A DNA stretch of 64,000 nucleotides from Rhynochetos jubatus (Eukaryota > Chordata > Aves > Eurypygiformes > Rhynochetidae): contig CM050655.1 in NCBI GenBank assembly GCA_027574665.1, forward strand, positions 2,232,001 to 2,296,000, given 5' to 3'. Position numbers and translations under genes: made by a program. Below the pieces are notes generated by a model. The model had not been told where the DNA came from. It saw only the letters and a program-made list of their open reading frames with translations, and did not search any database. Shown piece after piece: positions 41,823-52,879 of this stretch. Positions within the stretch are counted from its first letter, which is position 1. The number at the start of each line of letters is the position of its first letter.

Positions 41823-42878
41823 CTAGGTCCCTATGGATGGCATCCCTTCCTTCCAGCATGTCACTACACCATACAGCTTGCTGTTGTCAGCAAACTTGCT
41901 GAGGGTGCACTTGATCCCACCATCCATGTCACTGACAAAGATGTTAAACAGTCCCTGTCCCAATACCAATCCCTGAGGAATGCCGCTCATCCCTGGTCTC
42001 CTCTCAGACATTGAGCTGTTGATCACCACCCTCTGAGTGCGACCATCCAGCCAGTTCTTTATCCATCGAGCGGTCAATCTGTCAAATCCATGTCTCTCCA
42101 GTTGAGAGACAAGGACAGTGTGGGATGGTATCGAAGGCTTTGCACAAGTCCAAGTAGATGGCATTGGTTGCCTGTCCTTTATCCACCAAGGTCGTGACCC
42201 CATCATAGAAGCCACCATATTCGTCAGGCATGATCTGCCCTTGGTGAAGCCATGTTGGCTGTCACCAATCACCTCCTCATTCTCCATGTGCCTTAGCATG
42301 ATTTCCAGGAGGATCTGCTCCATGATCTTCCCAGGCACAGACTGACTGGCCTGTAGTTCCCTGTTCCTCCTTTTTTCCTTTTTAAAGATGGGGGTTATGT
42401 TTCCCCTTTTCCAGTCAGTGGGAACTTCACCAGATCGCCACGACTTCTCGAATACGATGGATAGAGGTTTTGCAACTTCATCTGCCAGTTCTTTCAGGAC
42501 CTGTGGATGTATTCCATCAGGTCCCGTGGACTTGTGCACCTTCAGGTTCCTCAGGTGTTCCCGAACCTGATCCTCACTGACCATGGGTGGCTCTCCATTC
42601 TCCCAGTTCCTGCCCTTGTCTTCTGTGACTCGGGGGGGATGGCTTGCAGCTTTGACAGTGAAGACTGAGGCAAAAAAAACATTGAGTACCTCGGCCTTCT
42701 CCATATCCTGGGAAACCAGCTCTTCCGTTTCCTTCCACAGAGGGCCCACATTTTTCCTGATCTTCCTTTTATCCCCTCTGTACCTGTAGAAGCCCTTCTT
42801 GTTGGCCTTGACATCCCTGGCCAGGTTTAATTCTGTCAGGGCTTTGGCATTCCTAACCTGATCTCTGATCTCTCGCAC
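41823..42878 (-). pseudogene. CR1 reverse transcriptase, 351-codon remnant frame
   Basis: Residues 20-70 hold the linker ([30 protein letters not shown]). Early polymerase motifs follow: [14 protein letters not shown] at 117-130, [12 protein letters not shown] at 158-169 and [15 protein letters not shown] at 206-220. SGIPQG is at 298-303. The catalytic box reads FADN at 329-332 instead of FADD, so an essential metal-binding aspartate is lost. Residues 221-255 are in a shifted frame; the expected motif A (YLDLCKAFD) is encoded in another frame there, so two opposite indels flank it. The rest of the polymerase carboxyl end lies in other frames down to 41485. This is non-functional LINE coding sequence that happens to have stayed open. 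Confidence 0.93.
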
Positions 42879-43312
42879 AACTGCCTTGTAATCCTCCCAG
42901 GGTCCCTGTCCGTGTTTCCACTCACTGTAGGCTTGCTCTTAGCTCGTCAGTTTGTCCAGGAGCTGCTTGTTCATCCACACATGCCTCTGGGCACTTTTAC
43001 CCTACTTCCTCTTCATTGGGATGCATTACTCCTGAGCTTGGAGGAGATCCTTGAATACTTGCCAGCTTTCTTGGGCCCCTCTTCCCTCCAGGGCTTCTTC
43101 CCAAGAAACCTTCCCAATCAGTTCCCTGAGGAGGCTAAAGTTTCCTCTCCTGCAGTCCAGGGTAGCGAGCTTGCTGCGCACCCTCCTTGCCTCCGTATGG
43201 ATCTAAAACTCCACCATTCCATGGTCGCTGCAGCCAAGGCTGCCCTTGAGCATCACATTCCTCACCAGCCCCTCCCTGTTGGTGAGAACAAGGTCCAACA
43301 AGGTATTCTTTA

Positions 43313-46300
43313 TTTGCCATCAGTTATTTTTTCCTCTGATAAGAATCCCATTTTACTTTTTGACACCTGCAGAGTGTGATCTCAGGTACAGATCAATCAA
43401 CAGGACTTAATTATTGGTAAACCAAGTGTTAGTGTGGTTTTATACTGGTACAGACGGCACCAGAATCTGGTCCTCTCTTGTCACAGTGTGTTTCAGAGCC
43501 ATTGGGGGTGGTTGCATCCAGCATCCTGCCTGTTTGGAGAAAGCAGGCTCTTGTTGGTAATTTTGCATCAGGTCAAAACCAATCCTGGCTCCCTGACTAG
43601 CTGTTAGTTGCTGTCATGTTTTGGAGGACAGCAGCTTTCTGAGCTCCAGAGCAAACCAAGCTGAGAAACAGCTTAGAGGTTTGTGTTTTCTGTAGTAGCA
43701 AAGAAATCAAGCTCTTCACAGCTCGATGCAGAACATTAGGCATAACTGGAGATTTATTATGGTGTTAAGGTTTGTTTGAAGTAATTCATCCTTACCGAAT
43801 TAATATTTGGTATTATGTGCATGTTTGTTGCTGTGTGTACCAAGAAGATTCTTTTCTATTGCATGCTAAAATGCAGTGAAGGTTAGACTGATTAAGGGTT
43901 GGGGTTTATACTGCAAATATTGAAGTAGATGAAATTATTAGATATTAAGGTTATTTTATTGTGATCACATTATAGTGTGACTTAAAATATAGGACTCTGG
44001 AAAGGCAGCATGATCTCTGAGTCAAGATCTGCAGCGGTTACCTGCATCCTGGACAGCCTTGGATGGCTTAATTAAGGTTTCCCTTACAAGAGGTGAGCTG
44101 AGGAGGCAGCCCAAAATAAGTGGGCCAGACTTGTTAGGTTGTTATTTCGCAGATGCTTTATGGTGATAATCTCCAGGTTTTTGATCTATCCATTATTTAA
44201 AATGCCCAGGCAAAACAGAGCTGAGCAGCGATGCTTGGTATTAAAGCATTAAAGGTGGATGAATTGCGATGAATTGGAAACCATGAGATTTGGGAGTTTT
44301 TTCAGAGCATAGGTTTTGCTTCTCATTTATGTTTTGTTTCAGGATGACCAATGATGAGCAGTAGTTGTGACTTGTAGTGGGTGAATTAAGTAGAGAGATG
44401 TAGAGAGATAGGAATAGGCAGTCTCTGATCTTGTAAGATAGAAGATATTCCCAATGTCATCAAAGGAACTGGAAGATACCCCTGATACAGTTTGGTGTCA
44501 TGCAGGTGACAGAGTGCAGGGTGGCAGTTCAGCCCAACCTCAACCAAAACCACCTGTGGGCTCTCAGAAACACTCAGCTCTCCAAAAGAACCAGGTGGGG
44601 ACAGTCCCAGTTTGAGACCCCATTCCAGAAGAGTGAAAGAGAGAAGATAAAACAGCATTGAAATGAAATGTGATATTTAGGAGATACTTAAGTCAATGGG
44701 CAACTGCTGAAGCATAAAGACATTAATGTGTGTCTTTAGGCATGTCTAAGGAAGGGTGGTGGTGATGAAGTAGGAGCTGTAGAAAAGTAAAGTATATATA
44801 AAGTGATAAGCAAAAGGATGTGAGAAAAAATCCAGAACTAATAGTACGAAGGGCCATGCAAGAGGAAAAACCTAACAGTCTTTGTAATATTGGTCCCATT
44901 CTAGGTTGTAAAGTGTGGAAGTGGCTGGCTAAAGAATGAAATATTAATTGGAATTGGTGGAAATACACAGTAATCCAACTGTTCAGTATGTTGATGATGA
45001 AATTTAACAGCTGTTAAGATTAATTATTTTAAAATCAACAAGTCTAGGTATCTTGTACTGAAGAATTATTTTAAGAGTTGCTGAAGGTGGGTTTTCGGTC
45101 ATTAACACTGATTTTAATGGATCTTGCAACAGCTCAGAGGTTCCAGAAGAGTAAGACAGTTTATGTCAGGCTGCTGTTGATTAAATGGGATCATGTTGAT
45201 CTTGGACAAAATATATAGCAACTGAAATGGGATTCAGATCATAAAAGAAGATGATAGGATTGTAAGAAGCAGTGGGCTTGTGAGAAGTAAGCCTTGGAAG
45301 ATTTTTTCCTGGTCTTTTATTGTGGAAACAAATCTGGATGATAGGCGTGGAAGTATCGACATTCTGTAATCAGACACTTGCAAGGAGCTTGACCTGGTAC
45401 AAAGCAGCTGAAAGATATCTTAGAAAAGGCTTGGAGGGTCTGCATCAGTGGCTGGAAATGAAACTAATGCAATGCTAGGCCAAAAAAGATTGAAGAGGAC
45501 CTTGGACCGACAGTCAAAACCAGGACAGTTGCATGAGCCTGCATATGGTGTGCTCTCTGCAGCTACAGGGCCTCACACGAGTCAGGTGTCCATAATCCAG
45601 GAGGGATGCAGGCAGATACATTGCATAGACGTGAGAGGAGGGGCTGGAAAAGCTGCCTGATAGTGAGGGGTACGCCAAGCTCAGTACATCTGGTCTGACC
45701 TAGAGAAGACAACGACGTCACATGGTGACAGTTTATACCAGTCTTTGCAGTTGGTCCAAAAAGTCCAAAGTCCTGAATCACGGTTTATTGTCTGACTTTT
45801 CCAATTTACTCATTTCTTATTTGTAATTGAACTGATACCCATTGAGAATAATTCTTGCAAGTTTTGATATTAAAATTCTGGAGGAATCACAGAAAACTCC
45901 GTCCTGTGGCCTATGGTCTTTAGCCAGGAGAAATGCAATAGCCTTTACTCCTTCATTTATAAAACAACACTGATTGATACAGTTTACTGGCAGTGTAGAA
46001 AATAGGAAGGAGTGTGATGCTCATCCGTTTCTTTCTCTTGTATGGTCGCAGATATTCCCACTTTGGCATGCTGCTTGTGTGCCCACATGTAACATTGCTC
46101 ACCACTGGTTTGACCAGGGTGGCTGAATTAGGCCAAGTGTCCAGAGCTCCCATCTGAAGAGGTCAAAGCCCTTGAGCTCCTTTTAAGTGATCAGTATCAG
46201 ATTGTTAATCTGTTAATCAGTGGTTTGGAAATCGAAGGGAAAGCACAAACACAGCAGATGAAGGAGGTGGGTTTGCATCTGGGTACTTTCAAGGTCTCAG

Positions 46301-48040
46301 CAAGGTAGAGCCTTGATGGGTGAAAAGCAAAGACAGCATGGCATTTTTTAATATCCAGGTCTGTTCCTTAACATCCTTTTTCAATGATAAGTTTCCCATG
46401 ACCCATTAACTGTATTGTCTCATGTGCCCCAAAGCTGGTTTTGGAGCCCTTGGTTAGTGTGCAGCCATTTGATAGTCACAGATGTTTCTGAGCCCATTCT
46501 TGTGTCTGACATTACTCATAAAAAAACATTTATCCACCTAACATTATCACACCAGACAGTCCCTATTCTTTGATCTATTTTCATGCCCAAGTTACAAATA
46601 GGTACCGACCAAAGCATCTGACAGTCTCCTGTTCTCAAAGGAGCCCTTCAGTGAGGCTCAGGAGAAAGATTTTAGCAGTGAAAGGTGTCTACTTTAACAT
46701 GTTTTGCTTTTTGACCTGGTAAACTGAGACTGGTCTTGGTGGCAGCCACACCGAAACTCTTTATGTACTGTCAGAAGTGTTGTTGGAGGCTTCCAAACTT
46801 CATTGACTTTTGCTCTGATAATAATCAGATACTAAGATGTATCAGCTGCTATGTCTGAGGAAGCTTTTAAAATTATTATTATTACTATTATTATTACATA
46901 TCATTGTTGTTATTATTATGATTTGTATTGTTATTCAAATGAACTATTAACTTAGCATTTCTTCAGAGGATGAAGTTTAGCTTCTGTATCTCTTTTTTGG
47001 CCCCATCTTCTAAGAGACGCCTGAATTTCACGGTGATGTATTTGGCCACATATGGAAACCCTCAGGTCCTTTTCTTATTAGAAGACTTGGGGGTGAATAA
47101 CATTTGTATGTTATTAATTACTCTACAGATTTTCGAATAGAGTTGATTAAGCACCTTCATCTGCAAACAAAGATGAGTACTTTGATATCGCTGATAAATA
47201 TTTTGCTCTCCTTTGCCCAAATGAGGCAGCTTTAGATATGCTGATAAACTGAGTAATTTATCAATTTGCACCCTAAAACAATAGATACTGAAAACTGCAC
47301 TGTAAATAACACCCTACATCTTCGCCACTAGTCATTCTGTATGCAATATGGCTTCGAGAAATCAATGTCAGTCCATTATTGCTTGTTCCCTTTTGGTCCA
47401 AAGTGATAGTTAAACAGACAGTGGGCCAGTCACGTTAAATTAATCCTACTATTTTTCACGGATGTTGTTTACTAACCATGAAAATCCATGGCAGAAAAAC
47501 GCTCTTTCTAGTGCTTCTATGCAAACATTGGGTCTGGCTGGGCTCAATCATGCCTTTAGGTTATGTTTGCCAGCACTTTTTCTCCTTGCAAAACTGTGCG
47601 TTGTCTTGAGGTGGTAACTGGAAAAACAGCTGAGGTCTCCAGTGCAAACAAAATTTTCAGAGAATTACTAGCAGGCTCCAAGGAAACCATGCTTATCTGC
47701 GTGCAAATTGAAATGCTTAAAACATGTGCAATATTAGGGAGAGAAAGTAGTAGAAAAAGTGCCTTTTTTCCACAGCTGGTAGAAAAGTTTAAGTACAGGC
47801 TAATTGCTGGAAGGTTATCTCAGGCTTCGTGTTTGAAAACTGTGTATCCAAACTGTCTTTTGATCCTAATGAAAAATCCAAGTTTGCCTGCAAATACACA
47901 ATGCCAAGCAGAGCATTTTGGCAAACCATTTATTTGATGAAAAATGCAGCTTCAGGGCTGAATAATTTCTTGACGGAATAATTCAGAAATAATGAAGGAA
48001 ATTTCTTCTCTCTCAGTGATGGATTCCTTGCATGATGAAA
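43313..48040. other. Intron sequence between two CR1 elements
   Basis: No gene is recognised. It holds the ATT microsatellite at 46872-46919. A 124-codon frame at 47563-47937 (+) ends about 100 bp before the next CR1 but shares nothing with CR1 proteins and resembles no family. Confidence 0.55.
46872..46919. repeat. ATT/TTA trinucleotide microsatellite, interrupted
   Basis: Repeats of ATT at 46872-46897, with one C interruption, and again at about 46903-46919. It is a simple repeat, likely variable in length. Confidence 0.85.
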
Positions 48041-48134
48041 TGACAACAAGGATGAGGGAAGAGCAGCAGACGTCATTTGTTTTGGGTTTAGAAAGGCTTC
48101 TGACACTGTTGCCTAGAGCGTTGTCATTTGAAAG

Positions 48135-48680
48135 TTGAGAACAAATGGGCTGGACACACGGATGGTTGGATGGGTTAAAAGATGGCTCAGCAAGCTTGCT
48201 GATGATACCAAACTGGGAGGAGTGGCTGCCACGCCAGAAGGCCATGCTGCCATCCAGTGTGACCTGGCCAGGCTGGAGAGCTGGGCAGGGAGAAATCAAA
48301 TGCAATTCAGTAAGGAGAAGTGTAAAGTGCTGCATCTGGGGAGGAACAACCCCATGTTCCAATACATGCTGGGGGCTGTTCTCTTGGAGGGCAGCTCTGA
48401 GGAAAAGGGCATGGGGGTCCTAGAGGACAACAGGATGACCATGAGCCAACAGTGTGCCCTCGTGGCCAAGAAGGCCAATGGCATCCTGGGATGCATTAAG
48501 AAGGGCATGGCCAGGTGGTCGAGGGAAGTTATCGTCCCCCTCTACTCTGTGCTGGTGAGGCCTCCCCTGGAGTGCTGTGTCCAGTTCTGGGCTCCTCAGC
48601 TCCAGAAGGACAAGGAGCTACTGGAGAGGGTCCAGTGCAGGGCCACTGAGGTGATGAAGGGCCTGGAGCACCTTCCATAG
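48135..48680 (+). pseudogene. CR1 reverse transcriptase remnant, 181-codon frame
   Basis: The frame reads GWVKRWL and then jumps straight to [11 protein letters not shown]. In intact CR1 about 49 residues lie between, including the SGVPQG motif, so an in-frame deletion has joined them. The catalytic ADD is preserved. Downstream are [51 protein letters not shown] and [20 protein letters not shown], in the order of the CR1 carboxyl region. A stop follows EHLP where the family normally continues, and the last part resumes from about 48714. Confidence 0.92.
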
Positions 48681-49068
48681 GAGGAAAGGCTGAGAGAGCT
48701 GGGTCTGTTCAGCTTGGAGAAGAGGAGCCTGAGGGGGGATCTTATCAATGGTTATCAGTATCTAAAGGGTGGGTGGCAGGAGGATGGGGCCAGGCTCTTC
48801 TCAGTGGTGTCCAGTGACAGGACTAGGGGCAATGGCCATAAACTGGAAAACAGAAGGTTCAACCTGAACATGAGGAAGCCCTTCTTCCCTGTGAGGGTGA
48901 CAGAGCCCTGGGACAGGCTGGCCAGAGAGGTGGGGTAGTCTCCTTCCCTGGAGACTTTCCAAAGCTGCCTGGACTTGTTCCTGTGTGGTCTGCTCTAGGT
49001 GATCCTGCTCTGGCAGGGGGGTTGGACTAGATGATCTCTAGAGGTCCCTTCCAACCCCTAACACTCTG

Positions 49069-49095
49069 TGAATCTGTGAATCTGTGAATCTGTGA
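49069..49095 (+). repeat. CR1 3' tail, four short tandem units
   Basis: TCTGTGAA is repeated at the end of the CR1 element (CTCTGTGAATCTGTGAATCT and on). CR1 tails usually carry two to four units, so four is at the long end. The tail is the template site for target-primed reverse transcription in this family. Confidence 0.85.
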
Positions 49096-52000
49096 CTGTT
49101 GGGCATGGAGAGAGACAATTAACAGCTTTGGTGTTTACCTGGTGCCAGTGAGAAGCAGAATAAGTTAGGGGTTGTTACTGGGCCAGATCCTCCATGTCTC
49201 CATTGACAGCCAGGGTGGTGGGATAGACCCATCTGCAGCAAATGTGCCTGCAGGAATAAATTAGGGGTAAGGGGTTGTTGGTGCTAAGCCAAAGAGTGGA
49301 TCTTCGTTTGAAAGAGACCTTGTCTGTTGGGTCTAAATCAACATCATGAAACTCAACATGAAGTACAGAGTAGAGGTTTTGTAGCTGGGTGGAATAACCC
49401 TATGCATCGGCAAAGGCCGGGGGCTGACTGACTGTACTGAAGGTCTGTAGGAAAGGACCTGGGCCATACAGTGTGGGCCAAGTTGAGTAGAAGCCACCAG
49501 CATGCTGTCACCATGAACGGTCCATATGGAAGAGCATGGCTGGCAGGTCAAGGTAAACTTTAGTGACGCTGCTCAGTGCTGGAGAAGCCACACTTGTAGA
49601 AATGTGATTTGGACCCCAGATAAGCCTCTTAAGATTGACACAGTGTGGGTTAAGAGCAGTCTTCCACTACTGCATGGGCATTTTCAAAGGTGTGGGGTCA
49701 AACTCTTCAGCCATGAGTTGTTTGGGCGGTTCAGACTGGAGAAGAGAGCAAATACTCTCCCTGGAAAGATGATGCAGGTCAAAATATGTCAGTAGAATGG
49801 TGGAGGGGATCTCTGAGAGTAATGTATGTGTTTTCTAGTGTTTGTAATACCTATGTTTGCTTGAGGATGCTGTTGTGGAAGGCTTTCAGGAGGAACCTCA
49901 TGGATCAGTTTTCAATTTCTTGGTGCCTCTTTGTGTTTTGGTTTCATGGTTGGACAACTAGCACCAGGCAGAGTGGAATTAAAAGCAACCTGGCAGCAGG
50001 TGGATAGTCATGAACTAATGTAGAGCTGGTTCAAGATTAGGGGAGAAGCCTGCCCTACTGTCATGCTCAGCGACAGAGGAGAGTGATGGCAGAAGACCAA
50101 CACGGATGCTGGTTACTCAGCCAGTGTTGGGTAGACCTCTTAAATAAAAAATACCACTTCCTTACCAGGAATTGTAGCCATCACCTTTGTTTTGCTGTCT
50201 ATTAAACTCATGGAATATACTGGGTTTATATCATCTTGCTGTTTTCCTTTTCCTATCTCATTTTTTCTCTTGCTATAATGAGCACTTCTAAATACCTTTG
50301 GCGTCAAAGTAGTGGCATGTGTTTCCTGTAACTTCACATTTCAAAGTCTAAAACTGCAAACTGTACATTGAAAATTGACTGCTATATATATATATCTGAG
50401 ACTGTTACAGACAGTAGCCTTGATGGAAAAACAAACCCAGAGGTTGTGTACGCCTGAGTAGTTAAAAACCTGATCTTTTTATTTCAAGTTCAAATCTTTG
50501 TCGATGCAAAATACCACAGCAAGAAGTAATACCTCACATGATGACCACCACATATAAGAAAAATAGGTCAGGCAGGATCAGCTTCATTTCCATGGCAACT
50601 GCTTAATCACTAGTGGAAAAGGCTAACTTGATGCCTAAGTGCTGTTTCTTTACATTAGTTTCATTGCCGGGTCTTAAACAGGCTTATTTTAAAAAGACCT
50701 GATGGGCATTGAAATCACAATAAACAGCAGTTACCTTTCTAATAGCCTGTGGGTAGTTCAACATCATATTTTAGGCTATTTCACATATTTCTGTGCACTC
50801 AAGGTTGCGGTTTGCCAACACACGAGCTTCCAGCTGAAGAGGGTGAGGGGATTTCCTCCTCCTGGCCATGGTGACACCGCTGCAGCTTGGTGGGAACCTT
50901 GAGCTATAGCTATTTGTGGCCATCCTGGCTTAAGGACTGTGGGATTTGTTGGGTGTGTTTTTTCTTATCCAGAGATCCAGCTCCAGTGTTAAAACTACAT
51001 GACAAGATAGGGAACTTGAAAGTCTAACTGATGCGCTTGAGGAGGCCACAGTGGCAACAGGGCTTACATACACTTGAGTTTTATCCTTTTATTTATCATG
51101 TTAGAACTGAACAGACGTGGTAAAATTCCAAAAACAATAGCTCATTCAGGAAAGCTGTCTGAGGCCTCAAACTGTATTTAGCTACCGTGAGACGAAATTT
51201 TTCATTTATTCCCAGAACTTGCAGAGTGGCTTTGATGAAGCTACTGGGAGGACCTTGATGTGCAACTTCCACATGCTTTGCGTGAGTGAAAGATGGAGTG
51301 ATTTTATTATCAGGCTTGTTATGTTGCTTTGACAGATACAAGTTGCCAGTAATAGATTCTGCCATGGCAGCGAGTCCTAAGCATCAAGCCACAGCTGAGA
51401 AAGTTGAGATCTTGGAAGGAGATGAAAACATGAGTAAAATTTCAGACCTTAGAGGACAAGTAATAAATATTTAATGTTTGATGACTGGGTCTCACTCTGA
51501 CTCTATCTCTTACAGCAGGTCTCTTAATTTATACCCATGCTTACACCATTCCCAAACCCTCAAAGTTGTGCTTCAGGTTTGAGTGGAGATAGAAGACTTT
51601 TGATGACACTGAGACTTGGTTTGAAGTCTTCAGGCAGGAATGACATCAGTATGTAGTTTGCAGTATGTTAACTTGGAGTCTAGAATCTTCTTTTTTTACA
51701 GAAGGAGTCACTGAAGTTTAAGTTTGCTCTGAAGCTCTTTGCAGTGGGTTTGCAGTGCAAAGTCCCAGCATTTTGCACAAAGCTGTAGACTAGATGAAAG
51801 CAGCCTCTGTCCTTGCTGCTTTCTCCTGGCACAGGCTGTAGCAGTGCTTAGTAACGTGGTATTGGCTAAAAAAGGCTTTGGGCTCCATTATAAAGGATAC
51901 TTTAGAAACACAGATTTAAAATGGATTGCCTGGTCTGAAAGAGGTGTGGCCTGAATCAAAGTGTTAGATGTTAAATTGTCATGGCTGGGGAAGAGAGGAG

Positions 52001-52243
52001 AACTCAGAGTAACTGGATTTACATCCCAAAATGTGGTGTGTAGGTGGTTCCATTTATTCATTTAAGAAATAAATGGTCATGGAATGGGAGGAAGATCAGT
52101 TGCACCTTTATCTGCCAGCCACAGTTGAGAAAGCAACCTTCCTCTAATGGGAGGTGAGAGTAAAAAAGACCATGGCAAAAGTCAAAGAAAGGTGTTACTT
52201 CTTCACATTATCTAATTGACATTCATTTTCTATAAATGGAAAG
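49096..52243. other. Intron sequence without recognised features
   Basis: A short TA repeat lies near 50383-50396. No gene or known transposon is seen. Confidence 0.6.
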
Positions 52244-52879
52244 ATCATAGACTCATAAAATCAAAGAATGGTTTGGGTTGGAAGGGACCTTAAAGCTCAT
52301 CCAGTTCCAACCCCCTGCCATGGGCAGGGACACCTTCCACTAGGCCAGGTTGCTCCAAGCCTCATCCAGCCTGACCTTGAACACTTCCAGGGATGGGACA
52401 CCCTCAGCTTCTCTAGGCAACCTGTCCCAGTGTTTCACCACCCTCTCCATGAAGATTTTTTTCCTGATATCTAATCTAAATCTCCCCGCTTTCAATTTAA
52501 ACCTGTTACCCCTTGTCCTGTCACTGCCTGCCCTTGTAAAAAGTCCCCCTTCATCATTACTGTAGCCCCTTCAGGTACTGGGAGGTGCTATAAGGTCTCC
52601 CTGGGGCCTTCTCTACTTCAGGCTGAACAAGCCTCAGCCTATAGGTGCTAGGAGAGGTGCTCCAGCCCTCTGATCATCTTCGTGGCCTCCTCTGGACTTG
52701 CTATAGCAGGTCCATGTTCTTCTGATGTTGGGGGCCCCAGAGCTAGACGCAGAACTCCATGTGGGGTCTGACGAGAGCAGAGTAGAGCGGGAGAATCCCT
52801 TCCCTCTACCTGCTGGCCACACTTCTCCTGATACAGCTCAGGATACGGTTGGCTTTCTGGGCTGCCAGCGCACACTGCC
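52244..52879 (-). mobile_element. CR1 LINE, 636 bp, antisense
   Basis: The plus strand starts with the inverted tail (ATCATAGACTCATAAAATCA) and runs through GGAAGGGACCTTAAAGCTCA and GTAAAAAGTCCCCCTTCATC to CTTTCTGGGCTGCCAGCGCA. Minus-strand peptide pieces include ALAAQKANRILSCIRRSVAS and RPHWSS-like polymerase carboxyl traces. It is 5'-truncated within the polymerase and broken in frame. Confidence 0.94.

Larger units (their letters stand above)
41022..43312 (-). mobile_element. CR1 LINE, 2.3 kb, 5'-truncated in the endonuclease domain
   Basis: This is the longest element in the window, antisense to PRKG1. The 3' tail is at the left (TCATAGAATCACAGAACTGT). The sequence then passes through the 3' end, the reverse-transcriptase domain and the linker to the carboxyl part of the endonuclease, where traces such as [10 protein letters not shown] and [13 protein letters not shown] lie near 43200-43310. 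A complete CR1 is about 4.5 kb, so roughly half is present. The reading frame is interrupted by frameshifts and stops, so the element cannot move itself. It has no target-site duplication that I can see, as is usual for CR1. Confidence 0.95.
48041..49095 (+). mobile_element. CR1 LINE, 1.05 kb, second subfamily, with internal deletion
   Basis: This copy is in PRKG1 orientation. It begins in reverse-transcriptase motif A (a degraded DVI..F.KASDTV trace near 48070-48110) and ends with four copies of a GAATCTGT-type tail unit. That tail and the sequence before it (GGACTAGATGATCTCTAGAG) differ from the ATTCTATG-tailed copies elsewhere in the window, which marks another CR1 subfamily. About 50 codons are missing inside the polymerase (see the pseudogene entry). 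It is 5'-truncated and immobile. Confidence 0.94.

Noticed and set aside
42912-43379. 155-codon plus-strand frame across the CR1 endonuclease region
   Set aside because: It is the antisense shadow of the LINE endonuclease remnant on the minus strand.
46872-46919. ATT array considered as a CRISPR-like or satellite array
   Set aside because: It is a plain trinucleotide microsatellite with no spacers or longer unit.
47563-47937. 124-codon frame just upstream of the CR1 at 48041
   Set aside because: It shares nothing with CR1 ORF2, stops before the element and has no family resemblance.
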